DNA from: Catellatospora vulcania | Lineage (GTDB): Bacteria; Actinomycetota; Actinomycetes; Mycobacteriales; Micromonosporaceae | Direction: 5' to 3' | DNA length: 64,000 bases | Assembly (NCBI RefSeq): GCF_009720385.1 | Contig: NZ_WARX01000031.1 | Coordinates: forward strand, 1 to 64,000 | In this document: positions 39,164 through 48,028 of the stretch, piece by piece | Layout: the number at the start of each line of letters is the position of its first letter | How positions within the stretch are numbered: position 1 is the stretch's first letter | Made by a program: the position numbers and the translations under genes | The notes under the pieces: model-generated | The model's database searches: none | What the model saw: the letters and a program-made list of their open reading frames with translations, nothing else | What the model was told of the DNA's origin: nothing

Positions 39164-39910
39164 TCAGAGCAGGCGCAACGCCCCTCCGTCGACAGGAAGC
39201 ATGACCCCGGTCAGGTAGCTCGCCGCGGGTGAGAGCAGGAACGCCGCCGCACGGGCGAATTCTTCGGGTTCACCCATCCTGCCCAGTGCGTTGTCAGGTG
39301 GTTTGCCGCCGGTCAGCGAGGCGAGTTCCTTTTGCCGGTCCGTGGCGATGTAGGCGGGCAGCAAGCCGTTGACCCGGATGCCGGAACCGCCCAGTTCGTC
39401 GGTGAGCGTCTTGGCCACCATGGCCAGCCCGGGCCGGATGCCGTTGGAAACGGCCAGCCCGGCGATGGGTTCGCGAACCGAGGACGACAGGACGAAAGCA
39501 ATCGAGCCGCCGTCCGTGCAAGCCTTCGCGACGGCCTTCGCGATACGCAGCGCGCCCAGGAACGTGGATTCGAAGGCGTCCCGCCAGACCTGGTCGTCGA
39601 CCGCCATCGCGGTGCCGACGGGCGGACCGCCCACGCTGACCAGGGCGCCGTCGATACGGCCGAATCGTTGCGTGGCCACGGCCACGACACGGTCAGCGGA
39701 CCCCGGGTCGGCGTTGTCGGCCACCAGCCCCACCGCCTGATCGTCACCGCCCAGGCTCCGCGCGGCGGCGGCCACCGAGTCGCCCAGCCCGGTGATGACG
39801 ACTCTGGCCCCCTCACCGGTCAGCACCTGCGCGACAGCGAACCCGAGCCCGCGGCTGCCGCCGGTGATCAGATAGACATGATCCTTGACGCCGAGATCCA
39901 CCATCGCCAC
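39164..39910 (-). CDS. Short-chain dehydrogenase/reductase lacking the usual YxxxK
   Basis: 248 residues. The nucleotide motif is ITGGSRGLGFAVAQ and the C-terminus has ASYLTGVMLPVDGGALRLL, typical of SDR proteins. Where a classical SDR has YxxxK after the catalytic serine, this one reads SSSVREPIAGLAVSNGIRPGLA, so the catalytic tyrosine is replaced. Divergent SDR subfamilies of this kind are known. It follows the ThDP decarboxylase gene by 46 bp and may act on the aldehyde product or its precursor, but the missing residues make the reaction uncertain. Confidence 0.82.
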   Translation of the reverse strand: MAMVDLGVKDHVYLITGGSRGLGFAVAQVLTGEGARVVITGLGDSVAAAARSLGGDDQAVGLVADNADPGSADRVVAVATQRFGRIDGALVSVGGPPVGTAMAVDDQVWRDAFESTFLGALRIAKAVAKACTDGGSIAFVLSSSVREPIAGLAVSNGIRPGLAMVAKTLTDELGGSGIRVNGLLPAYIATDRQKELASLTGGKPPDNALGRMGEPEEFARAAAFLLSPAASYLTGVMLPVDGGALRLL

Positions 39911-39956
39911 CCACTCGCCGAGCTTGTCTTCGAAGGCCGATCGGGCACGACGCCGG

Positions 39957-41573
39957 TCAGAGCTCGGTCTTCTCCGGCTGGGTCCTCACCACGATGACCA
40001 CCGGACCGTCGGAACTCTGCAGCGCGGCGGTGAACTCCCGCTCAAGCTGTTCGGTGGTTTCGACCTCGACGCTCTTGCAGCCGAACCCCCGCGCCTCGGA
40101 CACGATGTCCAGCCCCGGAAGGTCGAGCCCGGGCACACCCGGGGTGTGTTCCAGTTCGGCGAACGACTTGAGGATGGAGTACTCGCCGTTGCGCATCGCG
40201 ACGAACACGACCGGCAGTTTGTGCTGCACCGCGGTCCACAGACCCTGAACCGAGTACTGGAAAGACCCGTCGCCGATCAGGGCGACCACGGGACGCTCGA
40301 TGCCATCGGCCCGGAGCCCGAGGGCGACGCCGACGGTGGCGGGCAGGGCCCAGCCGATGCCGCCGCTCGGCGTTCCGTAGAACGACGCGGGTTCCACGGT
40401 GGGCAGCCATTCGGCGTGCTGGCCCATGGTCGAGGTGGACTCGTTGACGTACACCACGTGCTGCGGGCGAACCCTGCTCAGCGCGGCGTACACCTCCGAC
40501 GGTGTCAGCGGGCTGTGTGGGGTCGCCAGCAGCTTGCGGGGGCGTTCCATGGGCTGGGGCCGCGCACGGTCGCCGCCCGCGTCCACCAGCCCGGTCAGCC
40601 CTTCGATCGACAGTCTCGCATCGCCCAGCAGGCTGTCACCCACCCGGGCCGACCCGGCGACCGACGGGTCATCCGTGATGTGCAGCAGGTCGGTGCCCGC
40701 GGGCACCACGTCGCCGGCGACGTAGGGGTAGTAACGGAAGACCTCGGCGCCGATGACGACGACCAGATCGTGCCCGGCGAGCCGGTCGCTGATCGTCTTC
40801 AGTGACATGCCCAGCGGACCCTGGTACAGCGGGTGGTCCTCGGGGAACGACGCGCGGTCCGCCAGCGGCGCGCCGTAGACCGCGGCCCCCAGCTTCTCCG
40901 CCAGCGCCACAGCGGCCTGCCAACCTCCGGCACGGTCCACGTCAGGCCCGAAGATCAGGGCCGGGTGCCGGCTCGCGGTGATGCGCTCGGCGAAGTGCCG
41001 AAGCCGCTGGGGGTCGGGGCCGTAGGCGGTGCTGACCGAGCGCCGCACGGCGGGACCCTCCAGTGGGTGATTCCAGTCGTCGAGGGGAATGGACAGGAAC
41101 ACCGGTCCCGCCGGCGGCTGCACGGCCATCGCGTACGCCCGCATGAACGCTGCCGGCACGTCCTCGGCACGGGACGGCTCGTAGGCCCACTTCACCCAGG
41201 GTTTGGGCATGGTCGTCGCGTCGGGGCTGCTCAGATACGGGTCGCCGATCACCATCTCGCGGTGTTGCTGCCCGGCCGTGACGATGAGTGGCGTATGTCC
41301 CCGATAGGCCGCGACCAGGCTGCCGATGCCGTTGCCGAGCCCGGCGCACGAGTGCAGGTTCACCAGCGCCGCGCGGCCGGTGGCCTGAGCGAAGCCGTCC
41401 GCGATCGCCACCGCCGATGCCTCCTGCAGGGCCAGGACGTACGTGAAGTCGTCCGGGAAGTTCTGCAGGAACGTCTGCTCGGTGGATCCCGGGTTCCCGA
41501 ACACCGTCGTCAATCCCAGCGACCTGAGCAGGTCGTAGGTCACGCTGTGCACGGTCGTCTTAATGTCGTTCAT
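39957..41573 (-). CDS. mdlC: ThDP-dependent decarboxylase, benzoylformate decarboxylase-like
   Basis: 538 residues from ATG 41573 (GAGGGA upstream). Benzoylformate decarboxylase features: FGNPGSTEQTFL (substrate serine as in Ser26 of the Pseudomonas enzyme), the Glu of LQEASAVAIADG, NLHSCAGLGNGIGSL with the catalytic His70 equivalent, and the ThDP/Mg motif GDGSFQYSVQGLWTA. The second catalytic histidine of the Pseudomonas enzyme (His281, in FRYHQYDPG) is here Tyr in FRYYPYVAG. So a related 2-keto acid decarboxylase or carboligase is possible. It is followed by an SDR gene and preceded by a LuxR-type regulator gene. Confidence 0.82.
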   Translation of the reverse strand: MNDIKTTVHSVTYDLLRSLGLTTVFGNPGSTEQTFLQNFPDDFTYVLALQEASAVAIADGFAQATGRAALVNLHSCAGLGNGIGSLVAAYRGHTPLIVTAGQQHREMVIGDPYLSSPDATTMPKPWVKWAYEPSRAEDVPAAFMRAYAMAVQPPAGPVFLSIPLDDWNHPLEGPAVRRSVSTAYGPDPQRLRHFAERITASRHPALIFGPDVDRAGGWQAAVALAEKLGAAVYGAPLADRASFPEDHPLYQGPLGMSLKTISDRLAGHDLVVVIGAEVFRYYPYVAGDVVPAGTDLLHITDDPSVAGSARVGDSLLGDARLSIEGLTGLVDAGGDRARPQPMERPRKLLATPHSPLTPSEVYAALSRVRPQHVVYVNESTSTMGQHAEWLPTVEPASFYGTPSGGIGWALPATVGVALGLRADGIERPVVALIGDGSFQYSVQGLWTAVQHKLPVVFVAMRNGEYSILKSFAELEHTPGVPGLDLPGLDIVSEARGFGCKSVEVETTEQLEREFTAALQSSDGPVVIVVRTQPEKTEL

Positions 41574-41669
41574 GAAGGCACATCCCTCATCCGAGTGGCC
41601 GCCTGTGCTGAACGACGCCCTGTGACGACCGGGTTCGCAACGCAACCGGCTCTGAAGGTGAAGCTCGCG

Positions 41670-41705
41670 GATGCGACTCCGCATCACGAAGGACCTTCAC
41701 GAAGG
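41670..41705. promoter_or_regulatory. Tandem 9-bp direct repeats and overlapping palindrome upstream of the decarboxylase operon
   Basis: TCACGAAGG occurs twice (41684-41692 and 41697-41705) with a 4-bp spacer. A palindrome, GATGCG-ACTC-CGCATC (41670-41685), overlaps the left repeat. The block lies about 100-130 bp before the decarboxylase start and is a likely binding site, perhaps for the LuxR-type protein encoded just upstream. Confidence 0.55.
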
Positions 41706-41820
41706 GTATCGTTGATCACACTCAGGGTTAGGTGAGTCCACGATCGGTGTGGGGCGGATCAGACAGCGCGCTGGTGAAGGTCGTCGCCGACGGCGTACGG
41801 CAGCGTGAACGCACCTCTCG

Positions 41821-42849
41821 TTATGTGCTGACCGTAGCGTCGTCGGGGGCCGCCTTCGCGGCCTCCGCGCCCAGCCGCAGCCCCAACTGGAACCGGTTGG
41901 TCACCCGGTAGCGCTCCATCAGGCCGGCCACCGTGTAGGCGATCGTGCGGACACTCAGGTCGAGTCTGGCGATGATGGCCGCATCGCTGTGGCCGTCGGC
42001 GAGCAGCGTCACGATGGTGCTCTCCCGTGGCGAGAGGTGCCTCGGCGGCAGCCACATTCGGGGCGGCCCCGCCATCGCCCAGTGCTGGAGGAAGAGCACG
42101 GTCAGTTCGTGCACCGACTGCGGCGCCGTGATCTCCCAGTAGCCCTGGCTGCGGTCGGCCGGATCGATCGGGACCCAGGCGATCCGCCGATCGAAGACGA
42201 ACAACTTCATCGGGACCGTGGGCAGCTCGCGATAACGGCCGCCGCGGGCGCGCAATTCGTTCGAATACCAGGCCGAGTCGTCGTCGACGGACGCCGGAAT
42301 ACCGAGGACGAATCGCCCGTCACCGCCGACCTGCGCCTTGCGGACCTGCTCGGCGCTCGCCTTGAGCTCCGCCGTCCCGAACGCGGCCTCGGTATTGATG
42401 GTCAAGGTCTCGCGGCGCACCGTCTGTAGCTCCGCGAACAGCCGCGCACGGGCGAGGTCCACCCCGTCCAGCCGGCGCACCTCGTCCCGTGGCAGCCGGC
42501 TCACGTCGGCGATCACCGGCGGGTGCGCCATCCGCGTCATCCGCAGTCGCAGACGGTGCTGGGCCAGCACGCCGCGCTGGTGCCGCTCCCGCAGCAGGGC
42601 GACGACCTGAGTGGGGGCGTGGCTGCTCCACGTGCGGTCGTCACCGGCGACGGAGTCGGCCGGCGACGCGGCCCCGAGCGCAGCCAGCTCGTCCAGTGCG
42701 GCCCGCACCTGCGGCACGCTCAGCTCCAACGACTGGCTGATGTAGTGCACCGACCGGGGTCCGAACCCGACCAGCATGCGGTACACGAGGTCCGCGTGGG
42801 GCGAGAGCCCCCATCTCATCAGCGAGGGCACTGCAGGTGCCTGCGGCAT
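41821..42849 (-). CDS. LuxR-family regulator with TrmB-like N-terminal domain
   Basis: 342 residues. The N-terminus resembles TrmB/helix-turn-helix proteins (GLSPHADLVYRMLVGFGPRSVHYISQSLELSVPQVRAALDEL). The middle contains a ligand or PLD-like segment, and the C-terminus is a LuxR helix-turn-helix: LSPRESTIVTLLADGHSDAAIIARLDLSVRTIAYTVAGLMERYRVTNRFQLGL. This class is common in actinomycetes. The gene is directly upstream of and co-directional with the decarboxylase operon, its most likely target. Confidence 0.87.
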   Translation of the reverse strand: MPQAPAVPSLMRWGLSPHADLVYRMLVGFGPRSVHYISQSLELSVPQVRAALDELAALGAASPADSVAGDDRTWSSHAPTQVVALLRERHQRGVLAQHRLRLRMTRMAHPPVIADVSRLPRDEVRRLDGVDLARARLFAELQTVRRETLTINTEAAFGTAELKASAEQVRKAQVGGDGRFVLGIPASVDDDSAWYSNELRARGGRYRELPTVPMKLFVFDRRIAWVPIDPADRSQGYWEITAPQSVHELTVLFLQHWAMAGPPRMWLPPRHLSPRESTIVTLLADGHSDAAIIARLDLSVRTIAYTVAGLMERYRVTNRFQLGLRLGAEAAKAAPDDATVST

Positions 42850-42960
42850 GGTTGCTCCCCCGGTCCACGGCCACGACGCCGCCCTCGCGGCGTGCCAGGG
42901 AGATCCAATCGCGACGAGGACGACAGGACAAGAGCACCGTGGTATTCGACGGGCACTTGC

Positions 42961-43794
42961 TCAGGCAGGCAGCCCGCCGACGACCGACAGGAGCTGGAGC
43001 TTGTCGTAGCTTTCGCTGCCCGGGGTGGCGGTGTAGACCAGCAGCGCCTGGGACTGGTCAGGGTCGAGCAGGGTCTGGCAGTGCAACTCGATCATTCCCA
43101 CCTGGGGGTGCCGGATCCGCTTCGCGGCGCAGTACGGGCCGGGGACAGGGTGCTCGCGCCAGAGGTCCGCGAACTCCGTGCTGCCTTGCAGCAGGGCGTC
43201 GGCCAACGCGCCCGCACGCGATCGCGCGCCGTCCCGGGTGAAGGCGCGGTGCAGGTCCGCGGCAAGCTGACGGCTGTGCACCGGGTGATCTTCCGGGTGG
43301 TACAGCTCACGTGTCGCCGGGTCGGTGAACCACCGGTAGTGCAGGCTGCGAGCGAGCCCGGTGTACGCGGTCTCGTCGCCGAGCAGCGCCACGGCCAGCC
43401 GGGTCTGTTGCAGCGTCTCGCCGAGGTGGCTCACGACCCGGGCGGCGGTCTCGCCGAGCCCGTCGAAGATGCGCATCATGCCGGGGTTGATGTGGTCGGC
43501 ACGCAGCACCCGCCGCGGCACGGCATGGCCGCCGAGGCGGAACAGGTGGTCGCGCTCCTCCAGGGACAGCCGCAGGCCGCGGGCGATCGCGGCGAGCATC
43601 TGCTCCGACGGATGCGGTCCGCGCTGCTGCTCGATGCGGCTGTAGTAGTCGGTCGACATGCCGCTGAGTGCCGCGACCTCCTCGCGGCGCAGCCCGCCGG
43701 TGCGCCGCCGCTGCCCTCGGGGCAGCCCGACGTCCTCCGGCTGCAGCGCCTCGCGCCTGGTCCGGAGGAATGCTGCGAGTCGATCCCGTTGCAT
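42961..43794 (-). CDS. XRE-family regulator with MmyB-like C-terminal domain
   Basis: 277 residues from ATG 43794. The N-terminal helix-turn-helix is RRTGGLRREEVAALSGMSTDYYSRIEQQRGPHPSEQMLAAIARGL. The rest matches the MmyB-type ligand-binding domain found in many actinobacterial repressors (FRLGGHAVPRRVLRADHINPGMMRIFDGL, and the closing MIELHCQTLLDPDQSQALLVYTATPGS). Such genes are often divergent from an oxidoreductase gene, as here with aldehyde dehydrogenase, which it probably represses. Confidence 0.9.
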   Translation of the reverse strand: MQRDRLAAFLRTRREALQPEDVGLPRGQRRRTGGLRREEVAALSGMSTDYYSRIEQQRGPHPSEQMLAAIARGLRLSLEERDHLFRLGGHAVPRRVLRADHINPGMMRIFDGLGETAARVVSHLGETLQQTRLAVALLGDETAYTGLARSLHYRWFTDPATRELYHPEDHPVHSRQLAADLHRAFTRDGARSRAGALADALLQGSTEFADLWREHPVPGPYCAAKRIRHPQVGMIELHCQTLLDPDQSQALLVYTATPGSESYDKLQLLSVVGGLPA

Positions 43795-43951
43795 GAAGCG
43801 GCTCCGTTCCCCTGATCCTGCCAACACCGCCCTGGTCGACGATGTTTCCGGGGCAACGAGGGTCACACCCGATCGTGCCCGGGGCCACGGCGCTCAGCCA
43901 CGGACAGGTTGTGCCTGGTTACGGCCTCGCGACGGCAGCACAGTCGAACCC

Positions 43952-45373
43952 ATGAACAACCCAGCACCCACCCCACTCGGCCACTGGATCGGCGGTCGGA
44001 CCGTCGCCGGCTCCGGCCAGACCATCCCCGTGACGAACCCGGCGACCGGCGAGGTCGTCGCCCAGGTGCCCGCAGGCGCCGCCGAGCACGTCGACCAGGC
44101 TGTCGCCGCGGCCCGCGCCGCCTTCCCGGGCTGGGCGGCCACCGACCCGGCCGAGCGGGCCGCAGTCGTGCAGCGCATCGCCGAAGGGCTGCAGGCCCGT
44201 GCCGAGGAGATCGCTGCCACGATCACCGCCGAGATGGGCTCGCCGATCACCATGTCCCGTACCGCCCAGATCGGCTTCCCGGTCGCCGTGGCGAGTTCGT
44301 TCGCCGCGCTGGCCGCCGACTTCGCGTGGACCGAGCAGGTCGGCAACTCGCTGATCGTCCGCGAGCCGATCGGCGTCGTCGGCGCGATCACCCCGTGGAA
44401 CTTCCCGTTGCAGCAGATCGTCTCCAAGCTTGCGCCCGCCCTGGTGGCCGGGGACACGATGGTGTTCAAGCCGTCGGAGGTCGCGCCGCTGACCGCACGG
44501 ATCCTCGCCGAGGTCACTGCCGACGCGGGCCTGCCGGCGGGCGTGTTCAACGTCGTGTACGGCACCGGCGACGTCGTCGGCGAGGCGATCTCGGCACACC
44601 CTGACCTCGACATGATCTCGTTCACCGGCTCGACCCGGGCTGGTCGGCGGATCGCCGCGGTCGCCGCGCAGACCGTCAAACGGGTCGCGCTCGAACTCGG
44701 CGGCAAGGGCGCCAACGTGATCCTCGACGACGCCGACCTGGCCAAGGCCGTCGACAAGGGGGTCATGATGGCCTTCGCCAACAGCGGCCAGGTCTGCGGC
44801 GCGTGGCCGCGGATGCTGGTCCCGGCGTCCCGCCACGACGAGATCGTCGAGCTGGCGGTGGCGGCCGCGGCGCAGTACACCGTCGGCGTGCCGACCGACG
44901 AGGCGACCCGGCTCGGGCCGCTGGCCTCCGAGGAGCACCGGCGCAAGGTCGACGGCTACCTCGAGCGCGGCATCGCCGACGGGGCGAAGCTCGTGTTCGG
45001 CGGCCCGGGACGACCCGACGGGCTCGACGGCGCGTACGCCCGGCCGACGATCTTCGCGAACGTGGACCCGGACTCCGCGATCGCCCAGGAGGAGATCTTC
45101 GGCCCGGTGCTCACGATCATCCCGTACACCGACGACGATCACGCCGTCGCGATCGCCAACAGCACCATGTACGGCCTGACCAGCGGTGTCTTCGGCGAGC
45201 CCGAGCACGCCCTGGCCGTCGCCCGGCGGCTGCGGGCCGGGCAGGTCGACGTCAACGGCGCGCCGTGGAACGCGCTCGCCCCGTTCGGCGGCTACCGGCA
45301 GTCCGGCAACGGCCGCGAGTTCGGCCACTTCGGACTCGAGGAGTATCTGGAGACCAAGTCCATCCAGCGGTGA
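43952..45373 (+). CDS. Aldehyde dehydrogenase (NAD(P)+-dependent)
   Basis: 473 residues from ATG 43952. Motifs: GVVGAITPWNFPLQQIVSKLAPALVAGDTMVFKPSE (cofactor), SFTGSTRAGRRIA, the catalytic glutamate in ALELGGKGANVIL and the catalytic cysteine in FANSGQVCGAWPRML, then EEIFGPVLTIIPY and the C-terminal FGGYRQSGNGREFGHFGLEEYLETKS. It oxidises an aldehyde to the acid. It is divergent from the XRE regulator. A link to the nearby decarboxylase (aldehyde product) is possible but not shown. Confidence 0.92.
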   Translation: MNNPAPTPLGHWIGGRTVAGSGQTIPVTNPATGEVVAQVPAGAAEHVDQAVAAARAAFPGWAATDPAERAAVVQRIAEGLQARAEEIAATITAEMGSPITMSRTAQIGFPVAVASSFAALAADFAWTEQVGNSLIVREPIGVVGAITPWNFPLQQIVSKLAPALVAGDTMVFKPSEVAPLTARILAEVTADAGLPAGVFNVVYGTGDVVGEAISAHPDLDMISFTGSTRAGRRIAAVAAQTVKRVALELGGKGANVILDDADLAKAVDKGVMMAFANSGQVCGAWPRMLVPASRHDEIVELAVAAAAQYTVGVPTDEATRLGPLASEEHRRKVDGYLERGIADGAKLVFGGPGRPDGLDGAYARPTIFANVDPDSAIAQEEIFGPVLTIIPYTDDDHAVAIANSTMYGLTSGVFGEPEHALAVARRLRAGQVDVNGAPWNALAPFGGYRQSGNGREFGHFGLEEYLETKSIQR

Positions 45374-45381
45374 GCCGGGCC

Positions 45382-45425
45382 GCCCGGCGGGCACTACCAT
45401 CGCGATATGGCAAGGCCCGCCGGGC
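45382..45425. terminator. Hairpin after the aldehyde dehydrogenase gene
   Basis: GCCCGGCGGGC (45382-45392) pairs perfectly with GCCCGCCGGGC (45415-45425) across a 22-nt loop, between the aldehyde dehydrogenase stop and the next start. Confidence 0.7.
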
Positions 45426-45456
45426 GTACCTGCCCGACCCTGGCAAGGAGAGCCGG

Positions 45457-46131
45457 ATGAGTCTCGACTGGTCAGCGTGTCGCAACGCGCGTGACCTCGG
45501 CGGACTGCCGACCGCCGACGGCGGGCGCATCCGCGCCGGCGCACTGTGGCGCACCGGACACCACGACCGGCTGCCGGTGGCCGCCGCGCAAGCCGCCCGC
45601 GACGGCGGGGTGAGCCGGGTCGTCGACCTGCGGTGGTCCTGGGAGCTCGAGCACCGGCCGAGCCCTTTCGCGGGCGACTCTGTCTACCGGCACGTGCCGA
45701 TGATCAACGATGTCCTCGACTATGTCCCGCCACCGGACACGTACGCGCCGATGCTCGACCACAACCGGGAGCGCATCGGCACAGCGGTGCGGGCCGTGGC
45801 CGAGGCCCCGCCGGGACCGGTCGTCGTGCACTGCCACGCCGGCCGCGACCGCACCGGGGTGCTGGTCGCGCTGCTACTGCGGCTCGCCGGCGTCGACCAT
45901 GCGGTGATCGCCGACGACTACGCGCGCACCGAGGGCTGCTCGCCGCAGCCGATGCTGCACACCCTGGCGCACCTCGACGAGCGTTACGGCGGTGTCGAGC
46001 CGTACCTGCTCCAGACCGGCACCGGCGTCGCCGTGCAGCAGGCGCTGCGCAGCAGGCTGCGCGACCAGGACCTGTCCTGTCCAGCGGATGGTTCTGGTTC
46101 GGCGGCCTCGCGACCGGACGTGGTGGGCTGA
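45457..46131 (+). CDS. Tyrosine-protein phosphatase (dual-specificity type)
   Basis: 224 residues from ATG 45457 (AAGGAG upstream). The active-site loop VVVHCHAGRDRTGVLVALLLRLAG has the CxxxxxR catalytic signature (HCxAGxxRTG). The N-terminus RNARDLGGLPTADGGRIRAGALWRTG is typical of the bacterial PtpB/SIW14-like group. These enzymes dephosphorylate phosphotyrosine or phosphoinositides. No partner kinase is adjacent. Confidence 0.88.
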   Translation: MSLDWSACRNARDLGGLPTADGGRIRAGALWRTGHHDRLPVAAAQAARDGGVSRVVDLRWSWELEHRPSPFAGDSVYRHVPMINDVLDYVPPPDTYAPMLDHNRERIGTAVRAVAEAPPGPVVVHCHAGRDRTGVLVALLLRLAGVDHAVIADDYARTEGCSPQPMLHTLAHLDERYGGVEPYLLQTGTGVAVQQALRSRLRDQDLSCPADGSGSAASRPDVVG

Positions 46132-46169
46132 CCGATCGGCTGCGTCGCGACGAGATTTCTCCGCGGCCG

Positions 46170-46196
46170 TGTCGATCCGCGGGCCGCTCGTTCGAC
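46170..46196 (+). promoter_or_regulatory. ECF42-type promoter before the YCII-sigma operon
   Basis: TGTCGA (46170-46175), a 17-bp spacer and CGAC (46193-46196). This matches the TGTCGA / CGA-type motif that I recall for ECF42 sigma-factor promoters. It lies about 50 bp before the YCII gene, whose operon encodes an ECF42-like sigma factor, so positive autoregulation is likely. Confidence 0.72.
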
Positions 46197-46246
46197 GTTG
46201 GGGGTGCGAGGGTCGGCAGGCGGCCCCGCCTGGTGAGGAGAACACG

Positions 46247-46663
46247 ATGTCCAAGTACATGCTGATCATGCGGGGCACCGATGAGTCGAACGCGGCCCTG
46301 ATGGCCGGGTTCGAGGAGCTGGCGGCCTCGACTTACCGGTACATCGAGGACCTGGTCAAGGCTGGCGTGTTCATCGCGGCCGAAGGACTGGACGATGCCG
46401 GCCAGAGCGTCGTGGTCGACTTCAGCGGCGAGACCCCGGTGGTCACGGACGGGCCGTACGGCGAGACCAAGGAACTGTTCGGGGGCTACTTCATGCTCGA
46501 TGTCGCCTCGAAGCAGGAGGCGGTCGAGTGGGCCAAGCGCATCCCGGCGGTCACCGGGTCCAAGATCGAGGTCCGGCGGGTGGCCGGCGACGACGAGATG
46601 CCGGAGGGCATCGACGGGACGGTCGAGGAACTGGCCCGCCGCGAGAGCAACGGCCGGAGCTGA
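46247..46663 (+). CDS. YCII-related (DGPF) domain protein
   Basis: 138 residues from ATG 46247. YCII family start KYMLIMRGTDESNAAL and the characteristic TDGPYGETKELFGGYFMLDVAS, in which DGP(F/Y) gives the family its name. Proteins of this type are the usual genomic partners of ECF42 sigma factors, and they may act as a sensor or small enzyme. The stop overlaps the sigma-factor start (TGATG), so the two are translationally coupled. Confidence 0.9.
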   Translation: MSKYMLIMRGTDESNAALMAGFEELAASTYRYIEDLVKAGVFIAAEGLDDAGQSVVVDFSGETPVVTDGPYGETKELFGGYFMLDVASKQEAVEWAKRIPAVTGSKIEVRRVAGDDEMPEGIDGTVEELARRESNGRS

Positions 46664-47877
46664 TGGCCACGGCCGACGTCGAGGCCGTCTGGCGGATCGA
46701 GTCGGCGCGGATCGTAGCCGCGCTGACCCGGTTCACCGGCGATTTCGGGCTGGCCGAGGACGCGGCGCAGGAGGCGGTGGCCGAGGCGCTGACGTCGTGG
46801 CCGCTGGCCGCGCCGGCCAATCCGGCCGGCTGGCTGATGGCCACGGCCCGGCGGCGGGCCATCGACGCGCTCCGCCGCCGGAGCGCCTTGCAGGGCCGGC
46901 ACGCCCTGCTGGCGGCCGACCCGGTGGTCGACGAGGACTTCGACCCCGACCGGATCGACGACGACATCCTGGCGCTGATGTTCGTCAGCTGCCACCCGGT
47001 GCTCTCCCGCGAGGCCCAGGTGGCGTTGACGCTGCGCGTGGTCGGCGGCCTGTCCAGCGAGCAGATCGCCCGCGCGTTCCTGGTGCCGGTGCCGACCGTG
47101 CAGGCCCGCATCACCCGGGCCAAGAAGACGATCGCGGCGGCCGGGGTGCCGTTCGCGCTGCCGGCGACCGGCGAGCGCCGGGAACGGCTGGGCGGCGTGC
47201 TCAGCGTCCTATACGTGATCTTCACCGAGGGGTCGACGGCCACGTCGGGCGACCGGCTGCTGCGCCCCGACGTCGCGTACGAGGCGGTACGGCTGGCCCG
47301 CACGCTGGCCGCGTTGCAGCCGGACGAGCCGGAGGTGCACGGCCTGCTGGCACTGTGCGAGTTGACGGCCGCGCGCTTCCCGGCCCGGACCGGCCCGGAC
47401 GGTGCGCCGGTCCTGCTGGCCGACCAGGACCGGCGGCGGTGGGACCACTCCGCGATCAGCCGTGGGCTGGCCGCGCTGGTCAAGGCCTCGACCCGCGGCC
47501 TGGGCCCGTACGGCCTGCAGGCCGCGATCGCCGCCGCCCACGCGACGGCGCCGTCGGTCGAGCAGACCGACTGGGACCGGATCGTGGTGCTCTACGAGGC
47601 GCTCGGCCGGGTCGCGCCCTCGCCGGTGGTCGAGCTCAACCGGGCCGTCGCCGTCGCCATGGCCTCGGGTCCCGCGCAGGCCCTGGCCATCGTGGACGAG
47701 CTGATCGCCGCGGACCGGCTGCCCGGCTCGCATCTGGTGCCGACCGTGCGCGGGGAGCTGCTGGCGCGCCTCGGCCGGCTGCCGGAGGCCCGCGCCGAGC
47801 TGGAGCTGGCCGCACGGCTGTGCGCCAACCAGCGCGAACGGTCCGTGCTGCTGGGCAAGGCGGCCGCGTTGGGCTGA
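46663..47877 (+). CDS. ECF42-like RNA polymerase sigma factor with C-terminal TPR-like domain
   Basis: 404 residues from ATG 46663, far longer than a plain ECF sigma factor. Sigma-2 region: LTRFTGDFGLAEDAAQEAVAEALTSWP and NPAGWLMATARRRAIDALRR. Sigma-4: SREAQVALTLRVVGGLSSEQIARAFLVPVPTVQARITRAKK. The C-terminal 200 residues are helical repeats (SRGLAALVKASTRGLGPYGLQAAIAAAHA, VELNRAVAVAMASGPAQALAIVDEL), the extension typical of the ECF42 group. No anti-sigma gene is adjacent; in this group the extension is thought to control activity. Confidence 0.9.
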   Translation: MATADVEAVWRIESARIVAALTRFTGDFGLAEDAAQEAVAEALTSWPLAAPANPAGWLMATARRRAIDALRRRSALQGRHALLAADPVVDEDFDPDRIDDDILALMFVSCHPVLSREAQVALTLRVVGGLSSEQIARAFLVPVPTVQARITRAKKTIAAAGVPFALPATGERRERLGGVLSVLYVIFTEGSTATSGDRLLRPDVAYEAVRLARTLAALQPDEPEVHGLLALCELTAARFPARTGPDGAPVLLADQDRRRWDHSAISRGLAALVKASTRGLGPYGLQAAIAAAHATAPSVEQTDWDRIVVLYEALGRVAPSPVVELNRAVAVAMASGPAQALAIVDELIAADRLPGSHLVPTVRGELLARLGRLPEARAELELAARLCANQRERSVLLGKAAALG

Positions 47878-48028
47878 CCGCACCGGCCCGGCCTGCCGGG
47901 AGTCGAGCGCGGCCCGGCCGTCGTCGAGGCGTCCGGAGACCGCGTCGGCGGGCAGAATCGGCTGTTGGGCGCAGGCGAGTTGCAACAGCCCCAAACCGCC
48001 AGCCGTTGTTCCGAATCCTGCCAATCCG

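Noticed and set aside
39957-41573. Calling the ThDP enzyme an acetolactate synthase
   Set aside because: The NPGSTEQTFL start, the NLHSCAGLGNGIG histidine and the missing acetolactate synthase small-subunit gene fit the benzoylformate decarboxylase group better.
47887-47900. Short hairpin CCCGGC-CT-GCCGGG after the sigma-factor gene as terminator
   Set aside because: Only a 6-bp stem with a 2-nt loop in a region where such short pairs are expected by composition.
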